From contig NZ_CAJVAS010000010.1 of NCBI RefSeq assembly GCF_910593845.1, forward strand, positions 62,001 through 126,000: a DNA stretch of 64,000 nucleotides, given 5' to 3'. Below, piece by piece: positions 8,255-17,530 of the stretch. Every line of letters starts with the position of its first letter. Positions within the stretch are counted from its first letter, which is position 1. The notes below the pieces were generated by a model, which was not told where the DNA came from, ran no database searches, and worked only from the letters and a program-made list of their open reading frames with translations. This DNA comes from Paenibacillus solanacearum. Its GTDB lineage: Bacteria > Bacillota > Bacilli > Paenibacillales > NBRC-103111. The position numbers and the translations under genes are program-made.

Positions 8255-9130
8255 CTATTCCTTCTTCCTAGTATGCTCCGATTCCCGAATGTCATTCTCC
8301 GGCGAGGCCGTTCTTTCCGCCTGTGCATCCCCAGCTTCTCCCGATTGCAACGCTCTCGGTTCGTCCGAAGATTCCGGCTCGTCCGTTCCGCCGCCCTGCT
8401 TCTGCTCCTCGGCCTCCGCTTCCTTCTCCAGCAGTTCCTGCTGCTTCATCTGCAGTTTACCGAAGATCAGATTAAAATGCCAGAACGACACGATCGCGAT
8501 CAAGCTTCCCATAAAAAACGGAATCAAAAAGGTGAACTTGAAGAAGCTGACGTACACAATGACGCCGATTAGCACAATAAGCGACAAGGAACGAATCGGA
8601 CTGCCGATCGTGATCAGCAGCGCACTTTTCATGATTTGCAGCAGCTTCATGTGCAAATGCGACAAGATCGAGAAAAAGTGAAACAGCGAGATCGTCAAAA
8701 TGACGGAAAGCGACAGTACCAGAAAGCGAAGGACGCCGAACACACTGGTCTGGCCGCCGTAAAACGAGTAGTTCGTATATAAAATAACGCCCAGAATGAG
8801 ATAAATGAACCCCCCGAGCATGCTTTGCAAAAAGTTGCTTTTGTAGCCGCGGAAAAACGTTTTGAGCAGCGGCGCATCCTCCTCGCCCGTTAGCCATTTG
8901 CGAGCGACGCTAAACATGGCGGTCGTGGAAGGAAACAACGTAAACGGCGAGATCACGCACATCAAGAAAAGCATCTGGAACACTTGATCCGATGTTTGCG
9001 CTTGCAGCAGGATCAAGCCGAGGAAAAAAAACGGAGCGGCGCAGAGCACCCAAAGCAAGTTGATGACGGATAGCCGCATGATCCATTCCGTTATGCGGTA
9101 TACTCCACCCATTAATCCACGAAATTCCAA
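8255..9130 (-). CDS. DUF624 (YesL-like) integral membrane protein
   Basis: 291 residues. The YesL pattern is clear: MGGVYRITEWIMRLSVINLLWVLCAAPFFF at the start, a second pair of membrane spans (LFLMCVISPFTLFPSTTAMF), the cytoplasmic FFRGYKSNFLQSMLGG loop and further spans up to about residue 215. A long acidic, Glu/Gln-rich tail (residues 225-291) is predicted to be cytoplasmic and disordered or coiled. YesL relatives sit near sugar uptake genes in Bacilli, role unknown. The start is TTG 9130 after AAGGGGGA. Monocistronic between 6S RNA and a divergent small gene. Confidence 0.82.
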   Translation of the reverse strand: MEFRGLMGGVYRITEWIMRLSVINLLWVLCAAPFFFLGLILLQAQTSDQVFQMLFLMCVISPFTLFPSTTAMFSVARKWLTGEEDAPLLKTFFRGYKSNFLQSMLGGFIYLILGVILYTNYSFYGGQTSVFGVLRFLVLSLSVILTISLFHFFSILSHLHMKLLQIMKSALLITIGSPIRSLSLIVLIGVIVYVSFFKFTFLIPFFMGSLIAIVSFWHFNLIFGKLQMKQQELLEKEAEAEEQKQGGGTDEPESSDEPRALQSGEAGDAQAERTASPENDIRESEHTRKKE

Positions 9131-9302
9131 TCGTTTGTCCCCCTTATTTGGCAGCTGTCGAGTAACTCGTTGTCATTGCGATATAATATCCATTATAGCC
9201 TATTTCGGGTGATCTAGGTACCCGTCTATACCGTTCGCCCGTGCGGGCATATGTTGATGGTAGAATACCTAGTCAAACCAAATGAACAAGGAGGCTTATT
9301 TC

Positions 9303-9398
9303 ATGAGTCATGTAGCGGGTGGATTTTGGACTTCCACAGGCACGATTCTCGTATTGTTTATATTGCTGGTGATCGTAAGCCGCGGGTTGCTGTACTGA
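9303..9398 (+). CDS. YjcZ-like small sporulation-type protein, 31 residues
   Basis: MSHVAGGFWTSTGTILVLFI followed by LLVIVSRGLLY. Gly-rich N-terminus then one hydrophobic span is the pattern of the YjcZ/SscA group of tiny sporulation-associated proteins found in multiple copies in Bacilli. CAAGGAGGC lies about 7 nt before the ATG, and a strong terminator follows at 9421. It is too short for most gene finders. The assignment rests on pattern, not on a conserved motif, so the family name is tentative while the gene itself is well supported. Confidence 0.75.
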   Translation: MSHVAGGFWTSTGTILVLFILLVIVSRGLLY

Positions 9399-9420
9399 CA
9401 ACCTCGATCGACTGATGAGC

Positions 9421-9468
9421 CGGCAGACGCCCGCATCCGTTATACGGCCGGGCGTCTGCCGTTTTTTT
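9421..9468 (+). terminator. Terminator of the 31-residue gene
   Basis: CGGCAGACGCCCG and CGGGCGTCTGCCG form a 13-bp perfect stem followed by seven T. Confidence 0.92.
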
Positions 9469-9504
9469 ATGGAATAAGCGTACAGCATATTGCAATTCAC
9501 GTAC

Positions 9505-9541
9505 AAAAAAAGCAAGCGCGCCGTAACGAACGCGCTTGCCT
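9505..9541 (-). terminator. Terminator of cshA
   Basis: On the minus strand GCAAGCGCG and CGCGCTTGC pair and are followed by seven T. Confidence 0.88.
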
Positions 9542-9554
9542 CTGGCCTGACTAG

Positions 9555-11144
9555 TTAAACGAGCGTTTCCTCGTTTGTCCGGTTGGACGGACGGGAGTAA
9601 CCACGGTCACGGTTGTCCGTACGGCCGCGGTAATCGCGGTTGTCACGGCCTCCGTCACGGCGTGAACGGTCTCCGCCGCCACCACTGCGGTCTCCACCAC
9701 CGCTGCGGTAACCCCCGCGATCGCGGTCATACGGACGATCGCCGCGGCGTGCGCCGCCGGCTGTGCCGTATGGTCCGGAAGGACGGCGGCCGCTGCTGCG
9801 AACGTCCGGTCTTCTTTTCTTCGCGCGGATCGGGTCTTCCGGCGTCAGCTCGATTTCGACTTCCTTTTTGTCGCCTGTCAGCAGCTTGAGCGCAGCGGCG
9901 AGCAGGTGGACGGAGTCGTGCTGCTCCAGCAGCGAAATCGCCAAACCTTTATACTCGTTATGTTCATCTTTTTGCAAAATTTCTAGAACGCGCTCTGCAG
10001 TCATCTTTTGCTTGCCTTCGATCGCTTCGGCCAGGCTCGGCATCGGCTTGCGCGTAATGCGGTGGCGCGTAATTTTCTCGATGAAGTGCAGATGATCGAT
10101 TTCACGCGGAGTTACGAACGTGTAGGCTGCGCCTTCTTTCCCTGCGCGTCCGGTACGGCCAATTCGGTGAACGTAGCTTTCCGGATCCTGCGGCAGGTCA
10201 AAGTTGATGACATGCGTCACGCCGGAAACGTCCAGACCGCGAGCCGCAACGTCGGTAGCAACAAGCACGTCGATGCTTCCGTCACGGAATTTGCGCATTA
10301 CGTTATCGCGCTGATTTTGGGACAAGTCCCCGTGCAAGCCTTCAGCGGTGTAACCGCGCTTTTGCAGCGCTTCGGCAAGCTCATCGACACGGCGTTTGGT
10401 CCGTCCGAAGATGATGGCCAGATCCGGTGCTTCCATATCGATCAAACGGCACAACGCTTCGAATTTTTGACGCTCGTGAAGCTCGATGTACGCCTGGTCG
10501 ATCAGCGGCGCGCTAACCTGCTTCGGAATGACGGACACATGCTCCGGATTGCGCAGGAACTGCTGTGCCAGTTTTTGGATGTTGATCGGCATCGTGGCGG
10601 AGAACAGCATCGTCTGACGCTCTTCCGGCACAAGCTTCAGGATCGCTTGAATATCGTCCATGAAGCCCATGTCAAGCATTTCGTCGGCTTCGTCCAGAAT
10701 GACGGTTTGCACGTCGTCCAACTTGATCGTTTTGCGGTTGATATGATCAAGCAAACGTCCTGGTGTACCGATGATAATTTGCGGCTTTTTACGAAGTCCG
10801 CGAATTTGCTTCACGATATCTTGTCCGCCGTAGATCGGCAGGGATCGAATGCCTTTGAAACGGCCGAGCTTCTCGATCTCTTCGGCGACTTGAATAGCAA
10901 GCTCCCGCGTAGGGCACATGATAAGCGCGACGATCCGTTCTTCTTTAATATCGATTTTATTGATCAGCGGAATCCCGAAGGCGGCGGTTTTCCCTGTTCC
11001 TGTTTGTGCCTGGCCAATCAGGTCGCGGCCTTCCATTGCTACCGGGATGGCTTTATCTTGAATCGGGGTTGATTCTTCGAAGCCCATCTCTGTAATAGCG
11101 CGCAATACCTTTGGTTCCAAGCCGAATTCACTAAATGTTTTCAA
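9555..11144 (-). CDS. cshA: DEAD-box ATP-dependent RNA helicase CshA
   Basis: 529 residues with the full motif set: Q-motif (GFEESTPIQ), motif I AQTGTGKT, Ia PTRELAIQ, II DEAD in VILDEADEM, III SAT, V ATDVAARGLD and VI HRIGRTGRAG. A C-terminal extension from about residue 430 ends in an RGG-like, Arg/Gly/Asp-rich tail typical of RNA-binding CshA proteins of Bacilli, which work in mRNA decay and ribosome assembly in the cold. Start is TTG 11144 with AAAGGAG upstream. The 150-nt leader after its promoter near 11297 is long enough for post-transcriptional control, as is common for cold-induced helicases. Confidence 0.93.
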   Translation of the reverse strand: MKTFSEFGLEPKVLRAITEMGFEESTPIQDKAIPVAMEGRDLIGQAQTGTGKTAAFGIPLINKIDIKEERIVALIMCPTRELAIQVAEEIEKLGRFKGIRSLPIYGGQDIVKQIRGLRKKPQIIIGTPGRLLDHINRKTIKLDDVQTVILDEADEMLDMGFMDDIQAILKLVPEERQTMLFSATMPINIQKLAQQFLRNPEHVSVIPKQVSAPLIDQAYIELHERQKFEALCRLIDMEAPDLAIIFGRTKRRVDELAEALQKRGYTAEGLHGDLSQNQRDNVMRKFRDGSIDVLVATDVAARGLDVSGVTHVINFDLPQDPESYVHRIGRTGRAGKEGAAYTFVTPREIDHLHFIEKITRHRITRKPMPSLAEAIEGKQKMTAERVLEILQKDEHNEYKGLAISLLEQHDSVHLLAAALKLLTGDKKEVEIELTPEDPIRAKKRRPDVRSSGRRPSGPYGTAGGARRGDRPYDRDRGGYRSGGGDRSGGGGDRSRRDGGRDNRDYRGRTDNRDRGYSRPSNRTNEETLV

Positions 11145-11438
11145 ATGTTTTCAGTCTCCTTTGTCTTTTAGGGTTCTCATTGTATCTATACCCTTAAGTG
11201 CGACTCCTATCTCCATATATTTCTTCTCTTCATAAACACTTCCCGAGCGTGTTTAAAAATGAACAGTTAAAGGCCGTACTTAAGAATATCTTTAGTATTA
11301 TACCATAATCGGTATTCATATTCCATCCTTGTTCAAATTGAAACCCTAAAACATTTTAGATCGTATATAATAGCAATTGGATAACAAAATTGATACCATC
11401 CTTGATATCGTGGTTGTACAATGGAGGAGTGAGCATCC
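11145..11438. other. cshA leader and divergent promoter region
   Basis: Holds an extended -10 promoter for cshA (minus strand TGGTATAAT, ATTATA at 11297-11302 on the plus strand), implying an AT-rich leader of about 145 nt. On the plus strand a TATAAT at 11366-11371 may serve the DUF4178 gene, without a well-spaced -35. No small gene was found. Confidence 0.6.
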
Positions 11439-11975
11439 ATGTCCATATGGAAGAGAGTAAGTTCGATTATGAAAGCCAATAAGCAGGAGCCGGAAGCAAA
11501 GCCGACGAATCCGCTGGAGGATTCGCTGGTAGGCGATATTGTCACCGTCGATCTTGAGGAATATGTCGTCTCCGGCAAGCTTACGTATTTCGACCGCGGA
11601 TTTGCCCCCCACCGTTTTGCATACTATTTGCAGAACGGCAAACATATTTCATGTCTCGTCGTCGAGAAAGGCCGCTCGTATGAATGCTTCATATGCGAAT
11701 TTATCGAAGGCTCGCTTGACGACCCTAACGATGTGCCTTCATCGCTTGACCTAGGCCGCGATTTTACTTATGAGCTGGAGCATAACCGCAGCGACACAGT
11801 CCGCTCCGACGGCAACACGGATTTTCGCTCGAACGACGATGTGCTGTTCTGGCGCTACTTCGGCCGAGACGACCAGTACTTCTTCCTGCAATGGCAGGAC
11901 GGCAAATATGTGGCGATGGAAGGCAGCCGCACGCCTGCGGGGCAAGTCAAATTCATGAAAGGCACGCAGCGCTGA
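11439..11975 (+). CDS. DUF4178-like cytoplasmic protein
   Basis: 178 residues. After a Lys-rich N-terminus, residues 30-170 read like a DUF4178 domain: DSLVGDIVTVDLEEYVVSGK, the FAYYLQNGKHISCLVVEKG strand pair, and DDVLFWRYFGRDDQYFFLQW. No signal peptide or membrane span. Start ATG 11439 follows GGAGGAGTGAGC. It is 78 bp upstream of a DUF4247 lipoprotein on the same strand; the two families are often neighbours in Paenibacillus and Bacillus, suggesting a shared envelope-related function that is still undefined. Confidence 0.7.
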   Translation: MSIWKRVSSIMKANKQEPEAKPTNPLEDSLVGDIVTVDLEEYVVSGKLTYFDRGFAPHRFAYYLQNGKHISCLVVEKGRSYECFICEFIEGSLDDPNDVPSSLDLGRDFTYELEHNRSDTVRSDGNTDFRSNDDVLFWRYFGRDDQYFFLQWQDGKYVAMEGSRTPAGQVKFMKGTQR

Positions 11976-12053
11976 CGGCTTTAAACATATCGGAATCATT
12001 GTTTCCCATCATTCACTGCTTCAGGTGCGTATACAGGAGGTGACCTTCGCATC

Positions 12054-12860
12054 ATGAACAAAGCATACAAGTGGCTAGCCTTATTGCTCGTCTTTGCGCT
12101 TCTGGCGGGATGCGGCGACGCCGGCAGCTACGTCAAGGACAATTACTCTCTAATCGATGTCCAGGGCCAAGGCAAGAGTACGGCAAAAGTATACGTCGTG
12201 GAAGGCAAGGACGTACCTACCGTTGCCAAAGAGCTCGCGCAGCAAGAAAAACCGTCGGAAACCAGCAAAGAATCGCTCGATAATATGTTTCTCGTCTACG
12301 ACAATAAAATCGTCAACGTACAAAAGGATCCAAGCAACGAAGCCAATACGCTGGTCGAGCTGGATTCCATCGAATACGCGAAGCAGAATTATGATTCTTC
12401 CTTCTTGCAAGGCTATTTGACCGCCTCCATCCTCCAATCGGTACTTGGCGGCGGATGGTTTAACTCGAGCCGAGGCTACGATTATCGCGGGTACACGTCC
12501 AGCAAGCGTTACGATGACTACGGCAAATATCAGGCGGCACCGTACCCTGCGGGTTCAAGCGGAACGGCGTCGAAAACGCCGGCTCAAACCCAGCAGCCTA
12601 CGACTTCGGACCGAAAAGGCAGCTTCACCACGACACCGCCCAAATCGAGCTCATCGACGGCGCCCCCGGCTGCTTCCGGATCGACTTCGACGACAACGCC
12701 GAAATCGGGCTCGTCCGTGACGACGCCGCCCAAATCAAGCTCTTCGTCGTCATCGTCGTCCAACATTCGCCGCAATGACGGCTCGAAGCCGACGTACAAA
12801 GCGCCAACTAGCAGCAAGCCGAGCACGAGCAGCCGTTCCGGCTCATTCAAACGCAAGTAA
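12054..12860 (+). CDS. DUF4247 lipoprotein with Ser/Thr/Pro-rich tail
   Basis: 268 residues. A lipoprotein signal peptide (MNKAYKWLALLLVFALLAGC, lipidated Cys20) is followed by a DUF4247 region (SYVKDNYSLIDVQGQGKSTA; MFLVYDNKIVNVQKDP; SILQSVLGGGWFNSSRG). From about residue 165 the protein is low-complexity, rich in Ser, Thr, Pro and Lys with repeated PPKSSSS units, probably a wall-spanning or surface-exposed linker. Start ATG 12054 follows CAGGAGGTGACC. Probably cotranscribed with the DUF4178 gene; ended by the terminator at 12874-12915. Confidence 0.82.
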   Translation: MNKAYKWLALLLVFALLAGCGDAGSYVKDNYSLIDVQGQGKSTAKVYVVEGKDVPTVAKELAQQEKPSETSKESLDNMFLVYDNKIVNVQKDPSNEANTLVELDSIEYAKQNYDSSFLQGYLTASILQSVLGGGWFNSSRGYDYRGYTSSKRYDDYGKYQAAPYPAGSSGTASKTPAQTQQPTTSDRKGSFTTTPPKSSSSTAPPAASGSTSTTTPKSGSSVTTPPKSSSSSSSSSNIRRNDGSKPTYKAPTSSKPSTSSRSGSFKRK

Positions 12861-12873
12861 CGCCGATTGGCAC

Positions 12874-12915
12874 AAGCAAGCTTCTCCGGGTCCGCCCAGG
12901 AAGCTTGCTTTTTTA
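12874..12915 (+). terminator. Terminator of the DUF4178-DUF4247 unit
   Basis: AAGCAAGCTTC pairs with GAAGCTTGCTT, followed by T-rich sequence. Confidence 0.85.
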
Positions 12916-13032
12916 TTTCCCTCGTTCGTCACATCGCTGCGTTGCGCGGTCGACCCACCCTTCCTCCGATTTACCAGGCATTTGAATGGCCACCCCCGCA
13001 AAAGACCCATACTAGGACGGGAGGTGTCGCAT

Positions 13033-13869
13033 ATGCTGGCCATGGTTCAACGCTCCTTGACCGGAGCCGTCCTGTTCATCGTTATTGGTTCCGCCCTGAT
13101 CGGAGTAAGCTTTAACTTGTTTTTAATCCCGCATCAGCTGCTGAGCGGCGGGATATCCGGCATCGCCATGATCGTCGGTTATTTTACCGATATGAACATC
13201 TCGCTGCTCTATTTCATTTTGAACTTGCCTGTTCTTGTTTGGGGTATGATCACGATCGGCCGCAAGTTTATCATTTTAAGCGTCATTTCAGTCTCATTGA
13301 CCACATGGTTCATGCAGTGGCTGCCCGTCCGGCCGGTGAGTCAGGATTTGATCATGTCATCGGTTACCGGGGGGGTACTGGTAGGGCTCGGAGCCGGACT
13401 ATCGATGCGTGCGGGAGGATCGACCGGCGGCTTCGACATTATCGGTTCCATCCTGACGCGCAAACGCGATTTTTCACTGGGCACCTTCTTGTTCGTGATG
13501 AACGGATTCGTCATTGTAGCCCTCGGCTATTACAAGCAAAATTGGGATTTGGCGCTATATTCGATGCTATCGATGTTTATTACAGGCAAAGTAATGGATA
13601 CGATTCATATCCGGCATCTGAAGGTGACCGTGTTTATCGTAACGCGAAAAAAAGATTTGCTGCTGAGCAAAATGCATAAACTGCATCGCGGCGTTACCGT
13701 GATCCAGACGGAAGGCGGCTATATGAAGGAGCCGCAGCACATGCTGATGACTGTCACCACCCGTTACGAGCTGAATGACCTTCAGCTATTAATTCGGCAA
13801 TGGGACGCGCAAGCGTTCGTCAACGTCACGCAAACGCTTGGAGTCATGGGCTTATTTCGACGTACATAA
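13033..13869 (+). CDS. YitT family membrane protein
   Basis: 278 residues with five to six membrane spans in the first 170 residues (GAVLFIVIGSALIGVSFNLF; QLLSGGISGIAMIVGYFTD; the GAGLSMRAGGSTGGFDIIG motif typical of YitT) and a C-terminal soluble DUF2179 domain (HLKVTVFIVTRKKDLLLSKM; RGVTVIQTEGGYMKEPQHML). Transport role unknown. The start ATG 13033 has GGGAGGTG in front; the frame is open far upstream but overlaps the DUF4247 gene and its terminator there. Confidence 0.88.
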   Translation: MLAMVQRSLTGAVLFIVIGSALIGVSFNLFLIPHQLLSGGISGIAMIVGYFTDMNISLLYFILNLPVLVWGMITIGRKFIILSVISVSLTTWFMQWLPVRPVSQDLIMSSVTGGVLVGLGAGLSMRAGGSTGGFDIIGSILTRKRDFSLGTFLFVMNGFVIVALGYYKQNWDLALYSMLSMFITGKVMDTIHIRHLKVTVFIVTRKKDLLLSKMHKLHRGVTVIQTEGGYMKEPQHMLMTVTTRYELNDLQLLIRQWDAQAFVNVTQTLGVMGLFRRT

Positions 13870-14052
13870 TGCATATTTTGGCAGAACGATCCATAAATGT
13901 GTATAAGAGACCATACATCCGTATGCCTTTTATGGTATAATGAGAGAAGCAACTAACTTACAATTTCATTTCGATTCCTATGGCTTTACCTCTGTTACTC
14001 GTAATTCGCTCCGAACTTTGTGCGCCAGATGACGACGGGAAGGGTGATGCTT

Positions 14053-14241
14053 GTGGAAACAGTAAGGTTGGCAACGATTGTAATGAAATTAACCCCTGAG
14101 TTGTATCCTACGCTTACGAAGAACGAGCTGGAATCCGAAATCGTCCTTCGTAACGGTCTTTCCTCGTTAGTAGCAGAGGATGCGATGGAAATTATTCAAT
14201 ACAGCATTTCCGAACATCAGAAAGACGCCTTCCTTCATTAA
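14053..14241 (+). CDS. Small conserved-looking protein, 62 residues, unknown function
   Basis: METVRLATIVMKLTPELYPT continuing to a helical C-terminus (EDAMEIIQYSISEHQKD). The GTG at 14053 is preferred because GGAAGGG lies 8 nt upstream; an ATG at 14047 and a GTG at 14020 are in frame but badly spaced. An extended -10 (TGGTATAAT, 13936-13941) is upstream. The stop codon lies inside the terminator hairpin at 14224-14258, a compact arrangement. No recognised domain; soluble, two helices expected. Confidence 0.65.
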   Translation: METVRLATIVMKLTPELYPTLTKNELESEIVLRNGLSSLVAEDAMEIIQYSISEHQKDAFLH

Positions 14242-14258
14242 TGAAGGAGGCGTTTTTT
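14224..14258 (+). terminator. Terminator overlapping the stop codon of the 62-residue gene
   Basis: CGCCTTCCTTCATT and AATGAAGGAGGCG pair with one bulged base and are followed by six T; the TAA stop is in the loop region. Confidence 0.85.
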
Positions 14259-14414
14259 ACAGCCGCACGGCTGCAACGGCAGAGGAACGATCGAGACGGA
14301 CGCCAGCCTTTTGACGCGGCACAAAAAAATGTTATGGATTCGTAATAATTTTATGTTAAAGTTAAAATAAATCATGTTATGATGAAGCTGAACGATTTCG
14401 GAGGTGTCCAAACT

Positions 14415-14666
14415 ATGTTTAACGCGTTGACTCCCATGCATATAATATTAATCGTGCTCGTCGCACTGCTTCTGTTCGGTCCGAGCAAGCTGCCTGAGCT
14501 GGGGCGCGGATTCGGCAAAATGCTGCGTGAATTCAAGGATGCGACCAACGGCAACAGCGGTAAATCGTCCGAAGATCCGCCGAGCGAGCCGGAAGCGAAG
14601 AAAGAATTGGCGGCGACTCCCGTACAAGTCGAGGCTCCGTCGGCGCAGCCGTCATCCGGCAAGTAA
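14415..14666 (+). CDS. tatA: Sec-independent translocase subunit TatA
   Basis: 83 residues: one N-terminal membrane span (MHIILIVLVALLLFGPSKLP, with the F-G-P hinge), the amphipathic helix ELGRGFGKMLREFKDATN, and a charged disordered tail. This is the pore-forming subunit that carries folded twin-arginine substrates. Start ATG 14415 follows GGAGGTGTCC; the in-frame ATG at 14379 would put that site inside the gene. No tatC neighbours it, so its partner lies elsewhere. Confidence 0.92.
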   Translation: MFNALTPMHIILIVLVALLLFGPSKLPELGRGFGKMLREFKDATNGNSGKSSEDPPSEPEAKKELAATPVQVEAPSAQPSSGK

Positions 14667-14734
14667 TCGAGCGCGCGGCACAAGAAGAAGCCTTTCGTGG
14701 AATAAGGCGTTCGCATTGCAAATAGGGAATAAGC

Positions 14735-14772
14735 AAGCCATCCGCTGCCATTAGAGCGGATGGCTTTTTTTT
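14735..14772. terminator. Terminator between tatA and the MFS gene
   Basis: AGCCATCCGCT and AGCGGATGGCT stem, T-run on the plus strand; it overlaps the end of the leftward MFS gene. Confidence 0.85.
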
Positions 14773-15911
14773 CGGTAATACGCGTGGGTGCCAAGCAGCA
14801 GCAGCGCTGCGATGAACGCCATCCCTGCCCCAAGCTGATACATGACCGCTCCGCCCATCTGATCCTTAATCCAGCCTCCGGCCAGACCGCCCGTAATTCC
14901 CGCGAGTCCAAGAAAAACCATCGACAGGATCGATTGTCCCGAGGATTGCAGTTCCATCGGCACAAGCCTGACCGCGTATTGAACGGCCGTGATCCAAAAC
15001 GCGGCAAACGTGATGCAATGCGACGCTTGAAGCAGCAGCAGTATGAACGGATCGGTTATCCATCCGTACAACAGCCAGCGAACCGTATAGATCAAGCCGA
15101 TGACCCCGAGCAGCGCCAATTCGTTGAATTTATGCATATACCGTCCGAGCAGGGCGAAGGTCGGAATTTCGCTAGCAGCCGCAATCGCCCAAGCCAGCCC
15201 TACCATCGTATTCGTCGCGTGGAGATCCTTTAGGTACAGCCCCAACAATACATCGTTCATCCGGTGGGGCACCGTAAGCACGAAAATCAGCAGTAAAAAC
15301 CACAGAAAGTGTCTGTTGCCGAGCAGTTTGCCGAAATCGGACAATGAAGCGCGGCGCCCGCCCGCTCCCTTGTCGTCTTCAAGCAGCAGAAGCAATCCGA
15401 GCGGAAGAATCCAGAGGGTCCAGTACAAATACGGAATATGATCGAGTCCCCCAAGCGCCTGCAGCAGCGGTCCGGAACACATCGCCATCAAGGTGAAGCC
15501 GAGCGAGCCGAACATCCGCACCATCCCGTAGCTTACTTTCGCTTTGAACGTCGATTTGATCGTCATCGTATCCAGCAGCGGCACCGATGACTGCATGAAG
15601 AAGTAAAGCAGCAGCATAAACAACAGCGCAAACGAATAGCTTGTCGTCTGAAAAATACCTACGCTGGACAGCACCGTCATTACCCATAAGGCGCAAATCA
15701 GCAGCTTCAGCGTATGGTATCGGTCACTCAAATATCCCCAGAACGGCTGGGCGAACAGCGTAACGAACGGGCCGATCATCATCAGCAGCCCGATCTGCGA
15801 AGAAGAATAGCCCCTGTTCTCAAAGTAAATGGGCAGAAAAGGCATAAGAACCGCGCTCGTCGCATAATACGAGAAGTTCAATCCCCGCAGCGTCCATATT
15901 TGTTTTTTCAT
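14751..15911 (-). CDS. MFS transporter (MFS_1-like/LacY-related group)
   Basis: 386 residues and about 12 membrane spans. The N-terminus RGLNFSYYATSAVLMPFLPI and the motif GYLSDRYHTLKLL between spans 2 and 3 place it in the group that includes nucleoside/phenylpropionate permease-like carriers. The second half has WAIAAASEIPTFALLGRYMH, which recurs in the paralogue at 22822-24009 (SWMASALSEIPIFIFLSKHG). Substrate unknown. ATG 15911 is preceded only by a weak AAGGG. Convergent with tatA. Confidence 0.85.
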   Translation of the reverse strand: MKKQIWTLRGLNFSYYATSAVLMPFLPIYFENRGYSSSQIGLLMMIGPFVTLFAQPFWGYLSDRYHTLKLLICALWVMTVLSSVGIFQTTSYSFALLFMLLLYFFMQSSVPLLDTMTIKSTFKAKVSYGMVRMFGSLGFTLMAMCSGPLLQALGGLDHIPYLYWTLWILPLGLLLLLEDDKGAGGRRASLSDFGKLLGNRHFLWFLLLIFVLTVPHRMNDVLLGLYLKDLHATNTMVGLAWAIAAASEIPTFALLGRYMHKFNELALLGVIGLIYTVRWLLYGWITDPFILLLLQASHCITFAAFWITAVQYAVRLVPMELQSSGQSILSMVFLGLAGITGGLAGGWIKDQMGGAVMYQLGAGMAFIAALLLLGTHAYYRKKSHPL

Positions 15912-16036
15912 CGTATCCGACCCTTTGTCGAAATGACCGTATTATTCGTCTATTCGCAGCTTCATGTGCCGCTCACTTGGCGAACTCCTTCATTATAATC
16001 ATTTATCGTGAACTGGCAAGATGGCAGGGAAATATG

Positions 16037-16071
16037 AAAAGCCCGATTTCCATAAGGCTGGAACCGGGCTT
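16037..16071 (-). terminator. Probable terminator of ung
   Basis: On the minus strand an AGCCCGGTTCC / GGAAATCGGGCT hairpin with a short TTTT tail, 22 bp after the ung stop. Confidence 0.55.
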
Positions 16072-16092
16072 CCGATGATTGCGGTGTAATAG

Positions 16093-16785
16093 CTACTGAC
16101 CTCGTTGTCCGATGTCGGGAATTTGCCAATCGATCGGCTCGCTGCCGATGCTATGCAAAAACACGTTGGCCTGCGAATAAGGCTTGCTGCCGAAAAATCC
16201 GCGATGAGACGACAACGGGCTTGGATGAACGGAACGTAAAATATGATGGCGGCGGTTTGTGATGAGCTGGCTTTTTTGTCCGGCATGGCTTCCCCACAGG
16301 ATGAACACAATCGGCCGTTCCCTCTCGTTCAGAAGGGAAATGACGCGATCGGTAAACGTCTCCCATCCATTCCCTTTATGCGAGGCGGCTTGTCCTTCCC
16401 GAACGGTCAGCACCGTGTTCAGCAGCAGCACGCCCTGTTCGGCCCAACGAACCAAATACCCGTTGTCAGGGATACGGCAGCCAAGATCGCTGTGCAGCTC
16501 CTTGAACATGTTTTGCAGCGACGGCGGAGCCGGAATACCCGGCTTTACCGAGAAGCTGAGTCCATGCGCCTGCCCTGGACCATGATACGGATCTTGCCCG
16601 AGGATAACGACTTTCGTTTGCTCGTAAGACGTGTAGTGAAGCGCGTTGAAAATATCATGCATGTCCGGATAGATCGTATATGTGCCGTATTCCCGCTTCA
16701 AAAATTGCCTCAGCTGCAAATAATACGGCTTCTGAAATTCTTCCTCGAGCAGAGGCGCCCAATCGTTATGCAATATCGAAGCCAC
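16093..16785 (-). CDS. ung: Uracil-DNA glycosylase
   Basis: 230 residues, family 1 UDG that excises uracil from DNA. The catalytic water-activating Asp is in [20 protein letters not shown], the uracil-pocket region is [20 protein letters not shown], and the minor-groove loop is [14 protein letters not shown]. Start is placed at GTG 16785 because AAAGGGGGGAG ends about 10 nt before it and because Bacillus Ung proteins start at the matching residue; the ATG at 16809 would contain the ribosome site. The FMN reductase gene ends 36 bp upstream, so the two likely form an operon. Confidence 0.95.
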   Translation of the reverse strand: MASILHNDWAPLLEEEFQKPYYLQLRQFLKREYGTYTIYPDMHDIFNALHYTSYEQTKVVILGQDPYHGPGQAHGLSFSVKPGIPAPPSLQNMFKELHSDLGCRIPDNGYLVRWAEQGVLLLNTVLTVREGQAASHKGNGWETFTDRVISLLNERERPIVFILWGSHAGQKSQLITNRRHHILRSVHPSPLSSHRGFFGSKPYSQANVFLHSIGSEPIDWQIPDIGQRGQ

Positions 16786-16821
16786 GATTGTGCTGCTCCC
16801 CCCTTTCATAGAACGGTTCGC

Positions 16822-17358
16822 TTACTTCATCCGAAACGTTCGGACCATCTTGGTAAAATAGTTCAGCGTCCGCTGCACACGCTCCCGCGTCTTCTCGTCC
16901 TCCGGAACGCCGTCCGGCGAAAATGTGCGCTGCGCGCCGCCGATCGAGATCCACTCCGGGCAGTTGATGCCGTGCACGTTGCGAACGATCGTCTGCAAAT
17001 GCTGCAGCGAGCTGACGCCTACCGCGCCGCCGGCCGAGCTGACGGACAGGACGATCTTGCCGTCGAAATGGTCGAAGCCTGCAAAATCGAGCGCATTCTT
17101 CAGCACGCCCGATAAACTGCCATGATATTCCGGCGTGGCCAGCACGATGCCGTCGGCTTCAAGCAGACCTTGCTTCAGCTCGCTCACGTTGGCGTCTTCC
17201 GGCTGCGAATCTTTCGTATAAAAGGGCAGCGGTTTTTCCCACAAATCGAACAGCGCCGCTTCGTGACCGCTTTCCCGCAGAAGCCGTTCGATATAACGGC
17301 ATAATTGCGTGCTTGTCGCATCCTTCCGGTTGCTGCCGGACACAATCATAAATTTCAT
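16822..17358 (-). CDS. NADPH-dependent FMN reductase family protein
   Basis: 178 residues with a flavodoxin-like fold: the phosphate-binding MKFMIVSGSNRKDATSTQLC, the flavin contact ATPEYHGSLSGVLKNALDF and the GKIVLSVSSAGGAVGVSSLQ strand. Homologues reduce FMN, azo dyes, quinones or chromate with NAD(P)H. ATG 17358 follows GAGGAGATTG. It precedes ung on the same strand; the pair may be a stress-related transcript, though this is only positional. Confidence 0.88.
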   Translation of the reverse strand: MKFMIVSGSNRKDATSTQLCRYIERLLRESGHEAALFDLWEKPLPFYTKDSQPEDANVSELKQGLLEADGIVLATPEYHGSLSGVLKNALDFAGFDHFDGKIVLSVSSAGGAVGVSSLQHLQTIVRNVHGINCPEWISIGGAQRTFSPDGVPEDEKTRERVQRTLNYFTKMVRTFRMK

Positions 17359-17530
17359 ATGTACAATCTCCTCTCGATCACTTTACATACATCGTAATAT
17401 AGAAAATTAAGTAAAGTCAACGTCTGCACACAGCAAACCGGCTCCGGAGCGGATAGATTCGCACTTTCGCTTGCCGCATACAGGCTCGTTCGATACAATA
17501 AAAGTAATTCCAGTACGAGGAGGTACCGCG

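Noticed and set aside
12775..13032. Upstream in-frame extension of the YitT gene
   Set aside because: Overlaps the DUF4247 gene and its terminator; ATG 13033 has a strong ribosome site.
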